Shown here: piece by piece, positions 26,088-38,600 of the stretch | Layout of the letters: each line of letters begins with the position of its first letter | How positions within the stretch are numbered: the first letter of the stretch is position 1 | Assembly: GCF_033898525.1 (NCBI RefSeq) | Contig: NZ_JAXAFJ010000003.1 | Location: 186,001-250,000, forward strand | Direction of reading: 5' to 3' | Origin: Flaviflagellibacter rhizophilus | GTDB taxonomy: Bacteria; Pseudomonadota; Alphaproteobacteria; Rhizobiales; Methylopilaceae | Length of the DNA stretch: 64,000 nt | Translations under genes and position numbers: made by a program | Notes under the pieces: generated by a model | What the model saw: the letters and a program-made list of their open reading frames with translations, nothing else | Told to the model about the DNA's origin: nothing | Databases searched by the model: none

Positions 26088-27113
26088 TCAGTTGTCGAAG
26101 CCGACCTTTTCAGCCAGCTGGCTCGCCGTCTTGCGGAAGCCGGCGCTCTTCGCCAGGTCCACATTGTCCGCCTTCAGGGTGCCGAACTCCGCGATGAGCG
26201 GATCGACGCTCGCCTTGGCATTCACCGGATACTCGTAGTTCGCCTCGGCGTAGATCTTCTGCGCCTCGCCGGACACCAGGTATTCCAGGAACTTCACGGC
26301 ATCCGCCTTGTTGGGCGCGTTCTTCGCGACAGCGGCGCCGCTGATGTTCACCTGCGTTCCGCCGTCCTTGAAGGTGGGCAGGACCATCTTGATGGCTTCC
26401 GCCCACTTCTGCTGCTCAGGACCGCCCCGGCCGCTGCGCATCAGACCGACATAATAGGAGTTGGCGATGCCGATCTCGCACAGGCCGCCCATGATGTCGC
26501 GGGCCACATCGCGGTCGCCGCCGCCGGCCTTGCGCGCCAGATTGGCCTTCACGCCCTTCAGCCAGGTTTCGGTGGCCTCTTCGCCGTGATGGGCGATGTA
26601 CGACGCGGTCAGGGCCACATTGTAGGGGTGCTGGCCCGAGCGGATGCAGACCTTGCCCTTCCACTCCGGATCGGCGAGCTGCTCATAGGTGAAGCTGGAG
26701 ATGTCGAGGTCGCGCTTCACGTAGAGCGCACGGGCGCGCAGCGACAGGGCGAACCAGTTGCCGGCCGGATCACGCAGATTGGCCGGGATCGCGTCCGCGA
26801 GGGCAGCGGATTCGACGGGCTGGGTAAGTCCCTGTTCGACAAGCTGGATGAGCTTGCCGGAATCCACCTCCATCAGCACGTCGGCCGGGGAACGGGAGCC
26901 TTCGGCCGCAACCCGCTCGGCGAGGCCATCCTTCAAGAAGATGGTGTTGATCTTGACGCCGCTCGCCTGCGTGAAGCCGTCGATCAGGGGCTTCATCAGA
27001 CCGGGCTCGCGGGTCGTGTAGAGGTTCAGTTCGGCGGCCATGGCACCGGTGCCGCCCAGGATGAACATGGCCGCTCCAAGAAGGGCGGGCCGCAGTGCTG
27101 CTGACGAGATCAA
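26088..27113 (-). CDS. fbpA: Periplasmic iron(III)-binding protein FbpA
   Basis: The protein (341 residues from TTG) has a signal peptide ending near GGTGAMAA and a mature start ELNLYTTREPG. It matches FbpA/AfuA ferric-binding proteins, including the Tyr pair region SYYVGLMRSG. I chose TTG at 27111-27113 because GGGAGG lies 8 nt upstream on the same strand and the signal peptide then has a normal length. An ATG-initiated frame from 27179 would add a non-signal extension that reads through this ribosome site. Confidence 0.87.
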   Translation of the reverse strand: MISSAALRPALLGAAMFILGGTGAMAAELNLYTTREPGLMKPLIDGFTQASGVKINTIFLKDGLAERVAAEGSRSPADVLMEVDSGKLIQLVEQGLTQPVESAALADAIPANLRDPAGNWFALSLRARALYVKRDLDISSFTYEQLADPEWKGKVCIRSGQHPYNVALTASYIAHHGEEATETWLKGVKANLARKAGGGDRDVARDIMGGLCEIGIANSYYVGLMRSGRGGPEQQKWAEAIKMVLPTFKDGGTQVNISGAAVAKNAPNKADAVKFLEYLVSGEAQKIYAEANYEYPVNAKASVDPLIAEFGTLKADNVDLAKSAGFRKTASQLAEKVGFDN

Positions 27114-27223
27114 TGAACCATCCTCCCAGATGATCTGGCGCAATTGAAGATGCTGCCAAGGAACGGCCGGAGGAACCACGTTTCCGTGCTCAGGTAAACG
27201 CTTCTCGATGCGCGGGTTCGCTG

Positions 27224-27240
27224 ATTATAATTGTTATAAT
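27224..27240. promoter_or_regulatory. Perfect 7-3-7 palindrome upstream of fbpA
   Basis: ATTATAA (27224-27230), spacer TTG, TTATAAT (27234-27240) is a perfect AT-rich inverted repeat in a GC-rich genome. It lies in the 170-bp gap between fbpC and fbpA, 111 bp before the fbpA start. Its size resembles the operator architecture of iron regulators such as Irr, although the bases do not match a consensus I can quote. It could also contain the minus-10 element. Confidence 0.55.
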
Positions 27241-27283
27241 TCAAGGAAAGCGGAGATTGTGTTGGCCTTTACACAGGCGTTCT

Positions 27284-28360
27284 TCAGAAGATGAGTACAT
27301 TTGCGGATGTCAGCTGCACCGTCGCTGCATCGCCGGGCCGGAGGCTGCAACGTACCGTGGAGCGGACCCGCAGGGGCTCGGGCACGCCTGAAGCGAGCAG
27401 GCGGACTTCCTCGATCTCGCCCATGAGGATGATGTCGAGCACCCGGCATTCGAGGCCCTGCGCATGCTCGTCGGAAATGCGCAGGCTGTGCGGCCGGATA
27501 TGTGCGGTTGCCCGGGCGCCCTCCGCCAGGTCCGGCGCGGCGAACCGCCCGAGCGGCGTCTCCAGGAAGCCCTGGCTGCAGGTGCCGGGGATCTTGTTGA
27601 AGCTGCAGAAGAACTCCGCTGCATAGGCATTCCGGGGCCGATCGTACAATTCGCGCCCTGAACCTTCCTGCACAACGCTGCCCCCGCGCATGAGGACGAC
27701 CCTGTCGCCGGAGGACAGCGCCTCTTCCGGATCATGCGTCACCATCAGCACCGTGGTGCCAAGTTCCCGCAGCACCCCAAGCGTTTCCGTGCGCAGGCCG
27801 TCGCGCAGGCCGCGGTCGAGATTTGAGAACGGCTCGTCCATCAGGAGGATGCGCGGCTGAGGGGCAAGGGCGCGGGCCAGCGCCACGCGCTGCTGCTCGC
27901 CACCGGACAGCATGTGCGGAAAACGCCCGGCGAGATGGGGGATGCCGAGCAGGCCGATGACCTCCTCGGCGCGTGCGGCGGCCCGTGCCTTGTCCAGTCG
28001 AGCGAGGCCGAACCGCACATTGTCCGTGACGCTGAGATGCGGGAACAGCGCATAGTCCTGGAACATGAACCCGATGCGCCGGTCCTCCGGCTCGACATGG
28101 CTGCGCGGGCCGGCGATCTCCTCGCCATCCAGAAGGATGCGTCCGCGATCCGGCCGGTCGACACCGGCAACGAGCCGCAGCAGCGATGATTTTCCGCAGC
28201 CGGAATGGCCGACAAGGCAGATGATCTCGCCACGTGCGACCGTGAGGGAAACATCGTCGACTGCCGCCACATCTCCGAAGCGGCGGCTTAGGCGCTCCAC
28301 GACAAGATAGGAGACATCGGAGCCGGACGCCCCCTGCTTCACACCGCCCTGCTGGTCCAC
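27284..28360 (-). CDS. fbpC: Iron(III) ABC transporter ATP-binding protein FbpC
   Basis: The protein (358 residues from GTG) has Walker A GHSGCGKSS, signature LSGGEQQR, Walker B ILLMDEPFSNLD and the switch His in MVTHDPEEAL. A C-terminal TOBE-like regulatory part contains RPHSLRIS. I placed the start at GTG 28358-28360 because AGGAG lies 7 nt upstream. An ATG at 28438 would add 26 unrelated residues. It powers FbpAB-mediated ferric iron uptake. Confidence 0.87.
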   Translation of the reverse strand: MDQQGGVKQGASGSDVSYLVVERLSRRFGDVAAVDDVSLTVARGEIICLVGHSGCGKSSLLRLVAGVDRPDRGRILLDGEEIAGPRSHVEPEDRRIGFMFQDYALFPHLSVTDNVRFGLARLDKARAAARAEEVIGLLGIPHLAGRFPHMLSGGEQQRVALARALAPQPRILLMDEPFSNLDRGLRDGLRTETLGVLRELGTTVLMVTHDPEEALSSGDRVVLMRGGSVVQEGSGRELYDRPRNAYAAEFFCSFNKIPGTCSQGFLETPLGRFAAPDLAEGARATAHIRPHSLRISDEHAQGLECRVLDIILMGEIEEVRLLASGVPEPLRVRSTVRCSLRPGDAATVQLTSANVLIF

Positions 28361-28713
28361 CTGCCGGCTCCTGTTCCCGATCTCGGATCTTGCGAGTGCC
28401 TCTATAGATCGGTGACGGCGTCGGCGCGTGAAAATCATCGGGGCCGGCGTTCAGGCGACGCGGCGGTCCCGATCCTGGATCCTTGCCAGCATCCTGCGCG
28501 TGCAGAGCTGCGGGATGATCAACCTCCCGGCGCGCCGCGCGAACGTCATCTGCCTGAACGGTCGGGAGTCCGGCGTGGAATCGGATTGTGCACTCTTAAC
28601 CAATGTTAACCACGCAATGAGTCACAAAAGATTCATATTTACGCGATCCGGGATCGGATCTAGCGTTGGTTGCATAAGAATGCGGCAACACCATAATGGG
28701 GAGGGTTGCACAA
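28361..28713. promoter_or_regulatory. Divergent control region between fbpC and the LuxR-type regulator
   Basis: This 353-bp gap separates divergent genes and contains no convincing gene. Its right half turns AT-rich near 28590-28660. It holds TTAACCA-ATG-TTAACCA at 28596-28612, which reads as TTAA-N6-TTAA and resembles a CtrA-type site, although the best known CtrA spacing is seven. Promoters for both genes are expected here, but I cannot place them firmly. Confidence 0.45.
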
Positions 28714-29379
28714 ATGCTAGAGGCGTCGGTCGCGCTGTTCGACGGGCAGCCACTTTTCCTGCACGGTCTTAGGAACGTCCTTGCCGCCGACATTCGCTTG
28801 TCGATTGTCGCCACTGGCGGATCCGCCGCAGATGCAGTGGCGCTTTCGCGTCTCCACGAGCCTGATCTCGTCATCATGGAATTGATGATGGAGGGCGACG
28901 CCTTCTACGCCATCCGCGAGATCTGCGCCATCGCCAGCGTTCCGCGTGTAATTGTCTGCACCGCAAGCGCCAGTATCGACGACGCCGTGCGGGCACTGGA
29001 AGCCGGCGCAAGCGGCTACGTGCTGAAGGGCAGCACTCAGGGCGAAGTACTGACCGCGGTTGATAGCGTCCTGAGGGGCGAGACCTTCATCAACCAGTGC
29101 TTCGCCACCAAGGTCATCGCGGCCTTGCGCCAGGCAGCGATGCTGAAGGTGACGACGGAGAAGGCCCGGCTCAGCCTGCGGGAGCAGCAGATCGTCCAGC
29201 TCCTGCTGCGCGGCCGCACAAACCGGGAGATCGCGCAAAGTCTTTGCATCAGCGAGAAGACGGTGAAGCACTACATGACGGTGATCATGCAGAAGCTGCA
29301 TGCGCGCAACCGGCTGGAGGTCGTCATCGCAGCCCAGCAGATGCAGGTAAGCGAAGCCTCGCAGCTTCCTCTGCACTAG
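28714..29379 (+). CDS. LuxR/NarL-type regulator with Glu at the phospho-acceptor position
   Basis: The 221-residue protein has an N-terminal receiver-like domain and a C-terminal LuxR helix-turn-helix (LSLREQQIVQLLLRGRTNREIAQ, then SEKTVKHYMTVIMQKL). Where receivers carry the phosphorylated Asp (xxDxxMP), this one reads VIMELMMEG with Glu56. The conserved Thr (VCTAS) and Lys (YVLKGS) remain. Such an Asp-to-Glu change can mimic phosphorylation. ATG at 28714 follows GGGGAGGG, while the in-frame ATG at 28696 overlaps it. The next gene downstream is the giant peroxidase, a possible target. Confidence 0.85.
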   Translation: MLEASVALFDGQPLFLHGLRNVLAADIRLSIVATGGSAADAVALSRLHEPDLVIMELMMEGDAFYAIREICAIASVPRVIVCTASASIDDAVRALEAGASGYVLKGSTQGEVLTAVDSVLRGETFINQCFATKVIAALRQAAMLKVTTEKARLSLREQQIVQLLLRGRTNREIAQSLCISEKTVKHYMTVIMQKLHARNRLEVVIAAQQMQVSEASQLPLH

Positions 29380-29406
29380 CTCTATAGGCGGCCTGCAGAA
29401 TAGGAC

Positions 29407-29427
29407 GCCGCTGTTTTCAGCGGCTTT
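29407..29427 (+). terminator. Intrinsic terminator after the LuxR-type regulator
   Basis: Perfect 7-bp arms GCCGCTG (29407-29413) and CAGCGGC (29418-29424) close a TTTT loop and are followed by TTT. It sits 27 bp after the regulator stop, so the regulator is probably a separate transcript from the giant peroxidase gene. A second short hairpin (GCCGGA-GTT-TCCGGC, 29437-29451) follows. The remaining gap to 29658 should hold the peroxidase promoter. Confidence 0.75.
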
Positions 29428-29658
29428 CCTGTGTGTGCCGGAGTTTCCGGCATTCGAGACCAAGGTCGGGTCTCTTCGTCCCACCACTCCCGGTTTCAGA
29501 GGTCGCAACACGCCATGCGACCGACGCCCCAGAAATCGCGCGACCTTGTGAGCTAACGAACGAGAACCGCTGTCGTCATCATCTCCTGGAAACGCCGGGA
29601 CCATCGATCGTGATCTCCCGCCGTCATGCGCCAGTATTCGGCACGAGGGGAGAGGGCT

Positions 29659-32600
29659 ATGGTCGACATCATCAAAGGGGATCTCGAGTTTATTCTTCGC
29701 CAGATCAAGATCTCCGAGGCCAACGCCGCCGGAACTCCCCTTGACCAGATCTATGTAGACCGAAACGGCAATGTCGTTTCTGCCGGAACGGCCGGCGCGC
29801 TGCTCGCCATCAGCGACCCTCTCGCGCCCTACGGGCTGCGCACCGTCGACGGCGGGTTCAACAATCTTGTGGAGGGACGCGAGCAATGGGGCGCTGCCGA
29901 CGGCTCATTCCCGCGCCTGACCGACCCTTTCTGGCGCAACGAGAACGATGACAGCATCACCTTCGGGGCCGGAAGTCCCGGCCAGGTGGTCTTCGCCGAC
30001 GGCAATTACGGGGAGCATGGCGCTCCACCGCCGGCCTCGCAGGGGCTCGGTGGCGGCACGGTCGTCGATGCCGATCCCCGCCTCATCTCGAACCTGATCG
30101 TAGACCAGACGCTGGGCAATCCCGCCGTGATCTACGCCGCACTGGTTCACGCCGGCGCCGCGCCGGCCGCGATCCTGCCCGCGATTGCGCAGATCCAGGT
30201 CGCGTACGAGCAGGCGATGGCGGACTATCGCACCGCCAATCCCGGCGCCACCGCGCTGCAGAGCATGGCTTTCGCAAGCGAGGCGCCCACGGTCGACGCG
30301 CTGCTGACCACCCACGGCATCGAGATGGACGGCACATCCGTCATGCTGCCGAACGTTGCGCCGGACGAGGGACTGTCGGCTTCGTTCAATTCCTGGTTCA
30401 CGCTGTTCGGCCAGTTCTTCGACCACGGTCTGGATCTTGTTGCCAAGGAGAAGAACGGCACCGTCTACATCCCGCTCAGCGTGGACGACCCGCTCTACAA
30501 TCCCGCGAGCCCGCACACGAATTTCATGGTGCTGACGCGCTCCACGACGGGGGCTGCAAACCTCACGACCCCATGGGTCGACCAGAACCAGACCTATTCC
30601 TCCAATGCCTCCAAGCAGCTCTTCATGCGGGAGTATGAACTCGACGCGCAAGGCAGGCCCGTCGCCACAGGGCGCCTGCTCTCGGGCGCCGATGGCGGGC
30701 TGGCCACCTGGGCCGACGTCAAGGAGCAGGCGGCCGAGAAGCTCGGCGTCCTGCTGACCGATGCGGATATCGGCTCCGTGCCGCTGTTCGTCATGGACGA
30801 TTACGGACGCTTCGTTCCCGGTGCGAACGGGATGCCCCAGCTCGTGGTCGGGCTCGGACCCGATGGCATGTTCGGCGGCGGTGATGATGTCTTCGTCGCA
30901 GGGAATCTCGCGGCTCCGATCAGTCCCAGCGCGCTGGGAGCGGTGCGCACCGGCCATGCCTTCCTCGACGACATTGCCCACGCGGCAGTTCCGGTCGTCA
31001 CCGGCGGCGTGCTGCAGCAGGACGGCGACACCGCGCTCGGCTACGCCAATGCCGACGGCTCAGCCGGCCCGCTCAATGCGCGGGGCACGGGGACCGCGTA
31101 CGACAACGAGATGCTGGACCGCCACTTCATCACGGGCGACGGACGCGGCAACGAGAATATCGGCTTGACGGCCGTCCACCACGTCTTCCATTCCGAGCAC
31201 AACGGCATGATCGACCAGATCAAGCAGAAGGTGCTGGCGTCCGGAGACCTCGACTTCATCAATGAATGGCTGGACGTGCCGCTGGCGGCGCTGCCGACGG
31301 CCGGAGCCACGCTGGACTGGAACGGCGAGCGCCTCTTCCAGACGGCCCGCTTCACCACCGAAATGCAGTATCAGCACCTCGTCTTCGAGGAGTTCGCCCG
31401 CAAGATCCAGCCGGACGTCGACGTCTTCGTCTTCAACCCGTCGACGGACATCAACCCGGCCATCTTCGCCGAGTTCGCGCATGTCGTGTACCGCTTCGGC
31501 CACTCCATGCTGAACGAGAGTGTGGATCGGGTGCTGGACGACGGCAGCAGGGCGGATCTCGATCTGTTCGACGCCTTCCTGAACCCGATCGAATTTGGCG
31601 GGCAGGTCACGACCTCGTCCGGCACGTTTACGCTCGACCATGATCAGGCGACCGGCGCGGTGATCCGCGGCATGACCTCCCAGGTCGGCAACGAGATCGA
31701 CGAATTCGTCACCGACGTCCTGCGCAACCAATTGCTTGGCATCCCGCTCGATCTGGCGGCCCTCAACATCGCACGCGGGCGTGAGGCCGGCATCCCGCCG
31801 CTCAACCTGGCGCGCGAGCAGTTCAAGGAGATCGCGAACGGCGACACACAGCTCGATCCCTATACAAGCTGGATGGATTTCGCGCTCAACCTGAAGAACC
31901 CGGCCTCGGTCGTGAACTTCATCGCGGCTTACGGAACGCACGAGACGATCACCTCCGCCAGCACGCCCGAGGCGAAGCGCGATGCGGCCTGGAACCTCGT
32001 CTTCGGGCATGCATCTCTCGACGAGATGGACCGCCAGAACTTCCTGAATGCGCGCGGCCAGTACGCGGCCATCGAGACAACCGGCCCGCTCGCCGGCTAC
32101 TCGCTGCTCGGCGGTCTCAATCTTGTCGATCTGTGGGTGGGTGGCCTGGCCGAGAAGAAGATGGCCTTCGGCGGCATGCTGGGCTCCACCTTCTCGTTCG
32201 TCTTCGAACTGCAGATGGAGAACCTGCAGAACGCGGACCGCTTCTACTATCTGTCGCGCGTTCAGGGCCTCAATTTCCTGAACGAGCTGGAAAACAATTC
32301 TTTCGCCAAGATGCTGCTGAACAACACGGACCTCGGCGAGGAAGGTTATGCACTGCCCGGCGACGTCTTCTCTGTGCCGGACCATGTCCTCTACATGGAC
32401 AAGAACGAACAGCAGAAGTTCGGCTATGTCGATCCCACGCAGGAAGATCCGTTCCTGCAGGCGATCTCGCCCATGATCGAGCGCCGCGACGCCAATACTG
32501 ATGGCGTGGCCGAGTATATCCGCGTCAACAGCAACGACCATGTGCTGATCCAGGGCACCAACGGCAATGACCACATCATCGCCGGCGGCGGCGACGATTC

Positions 32601-35600
32601 CGTCTGGGGCCGCGATGGCAATGACCGCATCGAGGCCGGCTACGGCGTCGACAAGATCCATGGCGGGAAGGGCAACGACATCATCACCAATTCCGGCACG
32701 GACATAGGTGAGGTGGACATGCTGCACGGCGAGGACGGCAACGACGTCATCCACGGCGGCAGCGGACTAGCGCTGATCTTCGGCAACCAGGGATCCGACT
32801 TCATCATCACCGGGCCCGACGGAAAGGAAGCCTTCGGCGGAACCGACAACGACTTCATCATCGGTGGTGAGGGCGCGGACTTCCTGCTCGGCAATGAAGG
32901 TGACGACTGGATCGAGGGCGGCGGCGGTTTCGACACCACGGCGGGCGACAATTCGCAGCTGTTCTTCAATTCGCGGATCATCGGCCACGACGTGATGTTC
33001 GCGGGCTCGGACGAGCACGATTTCGACGCGGAGTCCGGCGACGACATCATGGTCCAGGGCGAAAGCGTCATGCGCAATGAGGGCATGCTTGGCTTCGACT
33101 GGGCCATCCACAAGGGCAACACGGTCGCGGCCAATGACGACCTGACCAAGCCCATCTTCACGACAGACGAGCAGGACATCCTGCGTGACCGTTTCGACGC
33201 GGTGGAGGCGCTGTCCGGATGGGACAGGAACGACGTTCTCCGGGGCGATGATCGGGGAGACGCAGCAACGGAGGCTGGCGGCGGTCTCGCGGGCGCCGAG
33301 AACACCATGACCGGGCACGAGCTCGATCAGGCTGGCATCGCGCGGATCAGGAACCTCTCCCAGATCGTCACGGCCGACTTGCTGGAGCAGGTCCAGTACG
33401 AGGCCGACGGCAGCGGCGACAGCAAGATGGCCTTTGTCGGCGGCAATGTGCTGCTGGGCGGCGGCGGCAGCGACACCATCCAGGGTCGTGGCGGCGACGA
33501 CATCATCGACGGCGATCGCTGGCTGAACGTGCGTATCGCGGTGAAGGACGCATCCGGCGCAGTTCTGGGCTCGGCGGAAGGCATGACCGCGAAGGTCACC
33601 GGCCCGAATGGAGCCGATCTGTTCGGCGGCAAGCCGCTGCAGGCCCTGATGCTGGACGGCACCCTCCAGCCCGGCCAACTCGAGATCGTGCGCGAGATCC
33701 TCAAGGACGACGGTGTCGGCGACATCGACACGGCCGTCTACTGGGATGTGCGGGCCAATTACACGATCAGTCGTGGGCCGGATGGCTCCGTCATCGTCTC
33801 CCATACGGGCTTTGATACCGCCAACCGCCCTGTCGGCACGAACTTCGTGTCGGATGGCGTGGACCGCCTGCACAACATGGAGCGGCTGCAGTTCGCCGAC
33901 CAGACCGTGACGCTCTCGCCGCCGAGCCTGCAACTCAATGGCTTCGACGTCGCTACGCGCAGCCTTGCGGACAACTTCAACACCGCCGCCTACACGAACA
34001 ATGGTGGTAATACCAACTTCAAGACCGCCTGGACGGAGACGTTGGATGCGGGCGGCGCCACTGGCGGCAGCGTGAGGGTTGCCGGCGGTGTCCTGCAGTT
34101 CTCCCAGGGCAGTGTCGATGATGCCGCCGTGACGCGCCACGTCGATTTGTCCGGTGCCAGATCGGCCACGGTGACGTTTTCCGTCAACGACGCCAGTGTT
34201 GGCGGGCTGTTCTCTGGCGACAACGAGGAAATCTTCTTCGACTTCGCGGCGGATGGCGTGAACTTCGTCACCCTCCGCACCTTCGACGGCGGTAATGGCG
34301 GCAACATCACCGTCCAGCTACCGACGGGTGTTCCGTTCACCGACAACGCCGCCATCCGCTTCCGCGCGAACAACGCGCTCGACACGGGCGAGAGCTTCTC
34401 GATCGACAATCTGGCGATCACCGCCAATGTTTTCGTGCCAGCGAACCCGCCCTCCATCGACATCAACGCCGCCTATACCGAGAACGGAGCCGCGGCGGCC
34501 GTTGGTTCCGACCCGCGCATCGTTGAAGACAGCAACGGGATCGTTTCGGCCAGCGTGGTGCTGACGAACGCGAAGACCGGCGACCGCCTGTTCGTGCAGG
34601 GCAATCTGCCGAACGGCATCTCGGCCAACGTGAACACAACGGTCGCAGGGGTCATCACGCTGACGCTCTCGGGTACGGCCACGCCGGCAGCCTATGAGGC
34701 GGCCATCCAGGCCGTGCGTTTCGAGAACACGACGAACAATCCCGACACGGCTCCGCGCACCATCCAGGTGGCGGTCAGTGACGGCATGCTCGACAGCAAT
34801 GTCGCAACGGCCACCGTCAATGTAACGGCGGTCAACGACCAGCCCGCGGTAAACAACGACACCGTCATCACCAATGTCGCGACGGGCTCGTTCGTCCTGC
34901 CGGAATGGGCCCTGCTGCGCAACGACAGCGACCCCGAGGGAGCTGCACTCGCCGTGACCGCCGTGAGCGCCTTCAACGGCCTGACGGTGACCCGCGCGAA
35001 CGGGTCCCTGACCGTGACGGACACCGGGATAGCCGGAGGCAGCTTCACCTATACGGCGACCGATGGCTCGGGCGCCGCCAACGCAACCGACACGGGCGGC
35101 GTCACACTGACCCGCGACGCGACGGGCACCGTGGACGGCACCACTGCCGACAACATCCTCGTCGGCAATGATGCCGCCAGCACCTTCGATGCCGGCACGG
35201 GCAACGACATCGTCTTCGCCGGTGGCGGGAACGACACGGCGGTCTGGAACGCGGCGTCCCTCTTCGGCGCGACCATCTCGCAGGACGGCCGCGACTTCGT
35301 GGACGGCGGTGCGGGCACGGATGCCTTCGTCGTCAACGGCGACGGAACGGCGGAGGCCTTCGTGGTCCGCTCACGCGCCGCGGCGCTGGCAGACGGCATC
35401 GTGATTCAGCGGGAGGAGGCCGAGATCGTCATCACCCGAAATGGAGCGGTGATCGCCGAACTCGACAACATCGAGGAGATCACGGTCAACACCGGGCCGG
35501 GGGCCGATACGGTCACGACGCGCGGCAATTTCGATCCTACGAGCCTTGCGTTCAACACGATCCACATCAACGGATCGTCCGGGAACGACACCGTGGACAT

Positions 35601-38600
35601 CACGGCGCTGCAATCTGCTCATCGCATCGTGCTGCGGACGAATGGCGGCAATGACACGATCGTCGGCACGCTGCGGCCGCAGGACGTGATCGAACTTCCG
35701 AACGGTCAGACGCTTGCGGACTACGCCCGCACCGTGAATGCCAATGGCACGACGACCTACACCAAGGGCACGCATTCGGTGACCTTGCAGGCGCCAGCCG
35801 CTGAGCCGGGCGAAGGCGGAGGTGGCGGCGGGCAGGGCGCGTTTGCGCTGACGGCCCGTGACCTGCAGGGCCTCAAGAACCTGGTCAACGGACGGAACGC
35901 ATTCGACGGCGAAGACGATACGGAGGGCCATGCCGGCATCCGTGATCTGGAGGGCACCGGCAACAACACCGCAAACCCCGACTACGGCTCTGCGGACCAG
36001 CACTTCATCCGCCTGACGACGGCCCGCTACGGCGAGTTGAACGCGTCCGGCAACAACCGCGAGGTCAACCCCATCTTCGAGGGACTGGATGCGCGCGCCA
36101 TCAGCAACCTGCTGGGCACGCAGGAAGCGGACCTGCCCAAGCAGGCCAATGACGCCAACATCTTCTTCATGGCGTTCGGCCAGTACTTCGATCACGGGCT
36201 GGACTTCGTACCGAAGAACTCTGTCTTCGGCACGATCGAGATCGGCGGTCCGGGCTCGCTTCGCGCCCCGGGAACGGACAATCCGGCGGACCTCACGCGG
36301 GCGGAAGTCGACGGGCTCGATGCCAACGGCATCCCGCAGCACGTCAACAAGACCTCGCCCTATGTGGACCAGAACCAGGCCTATGGCTCCAACGAACTGG
36401 TCGGCCAGTTCCTGCGCGAAAGCGATGGTGTTGGCGGTGTCGGGATGCGGCTGCTCGCGGGAGCGGACGATCCCTCCAGCCCCGGCTTCAAGCTGCTGCC
36501 CACGCTGCGCGAGATGATCCAGCATCACTGGGAGGCGAACACCGTCTTCCACGATGCATCGCTGCCAAACGGAGCGATCAGCTTCCACGATTACTACAGC
36601 AATTTCCCGATTTCCGAGACGGCGACGGGCAACCTCTTCGACGAGGCGACCGGCAGCTTCGATCCGGACGTGCTGAACGCGGCTGTGTCGAACTTCATGG
36701 GCAGCGGTTTCCCGCTGCTGCTCGACACCAATCCATTCGTCAGCCTGCTCGACCATTACGTGGCGGGCGACGGACGGGCCAATGAGAACTTCGCGCTGAC
36801 GGCGATGCACACGGTCTGGGCCCGCAACCACAACTACCATGTGGAGAATCTGGTCGAAGCCGGGTTCGACGGCACCCCGGAAGAGGTGTTCCAGGCCGCC
36901 AAGATGATGAACGAGGCGGAGTATCAGCGGGTCGTCTTCGACGAGTTCGCGGATGCGCTTCTTGGTGGCATGCGCGGCCTCGGCACCCATGGCCATGACG
37001 GCTACAACCCGGATGTCGATGCGCGGATCTCCCATGAGTTCGCGTCCGCCGTGTACCGGGTCGGGCACTCCCTGATCGGCCAGACCATGACGGTTCTGGA
37101 CGAGAACGGGCAGCCGAAGCAGGTGGCCTTGTTCGATGCGTTCCTGAACCCGAGCAACGATCCCTCGGTGTTCACCGGCACGCTGCCTCCGGGCTACGTG
37201 CCCCAGCCGGGCTATGCACAGCTGGGCGTGGGCTCGATCCTCGGCGGCATTGCCACCCAGCAGGCGGAAGAGGTGGACTTCAACATCGTCGACGCCGTGC
37301 GCAACGATCTCGTGCGCATCAACGCCGACCTGTTCTCCTTCAACGTGGCGCGTGGACGCGATGTCGGGCTCGGCACGCTCAACCAGGTCCGCGCCGACCT
37401 GAAGGCTTCGGGAAGTCCGTACATCAGGGAAGCCATCGGCTTCGCGGGGAACATGGACCCCTACGCCTCCTGGGAAGACTTCCAGGCCCGCAACGGTCTC
37501 AGCGCATCGGTCATCGCACAGATGAAGCAGGCCTATCCGGACCTTGTGCTGGATACGCCTGAGGAGATCGCCGATTTCGTGGCGGCCAATCCCAGCATTG
37601 CGCTGCTGGACGGGACGAACGGCGCCAAGATCGTCAAGGGGATCGACCGCGTGGATCTCTGGGTCGGTGGCCTTGCCGAGCAGCACATCAATGGCGGCAT
37701 GGTCGGCCAGACCTTCTGGGTGGTGCTGCACGAACAGTTCGACCGTCTGCAGGAGGGCGATCGGTTCTACTACACCGACCGCTTCGACAACTTCGACTTC
37801 TACGAGGACTTCGTGGATGGGCAGGACTTTGCGGACATCATCGCCCGCAACACCGGCCTCACCAATCTGCCGGAGGACATCTTCAGCGCCGATCTCGACG
37901 ATGACGGCCCAACGGGCGGCACGGACGATGAAGACGAGGATGAGGATGACGGTGACGGACCGCCCGTCGGCGGAGATGACGATGATGACACCGACGAAGA
38001 TGAAGACGACGAAGATGACACGCCTCCGGTCGGTGGAGGCGAGGATGACGAAGACGACGACGAAGACGAAGATGATGACGATGGCAACGGTCAGGACGAC
38101 GATGACGACGAAGTAGACGGTGGCGAGGACGACGACACAGACGGTCCCGGCACCGGCAATGGCGGCGGAACCGGCACGGGCACCACCCCGCCCGTTGTCG
38201 GCACCCCGGCAGCCGACGTGCTCGCCGGAACCGCAGCCGACGACAACCTGATCGGCTTCGGCGGCGACGACGTCATCATGGGCCATGCCGGTGCCGACGC
38301 AATCGTGGCCGGTGACGGCAACGACTTCGTCCATGGCGGCGAGGGTAGGGACGTCATCTCGGCTGGCCTGGGCGACGATCACGTCTTCGGCGGCGCAGGC
38401 GCCGACATGATCCATGGCGATGCCGGTGACGATCGCCTGTTCGGCGATGCCGGTGACGACCTGATCGATGCCGGGGCCGGCAACGACCTCGTAATGGGCG
38501 GCGCGGGCAACGACTTGCTGGTGGCGTCGAAGAACGATGGCGACGACACCTATTTCGGCGACGAGCCGAATGGCGGCGCGGGCGTGGACACGCTGGACAT

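Noticed and set aside
32560..33500. Possible CRISPR or tandem DNA repeat
   Set aside because: The periodicity comes from GGxGxD coding repeats that vary in DNA sequence. There are no fixed repeats with unique spacers.
37915..38145. Recent slippage repeat or sequencing artefact in the acidic tract
   Set aside because: Asp and Glu codons are mixed, the frame is intact and the linker has ordered Gly-Pro breaks, so it looks like a genuine protein feature.
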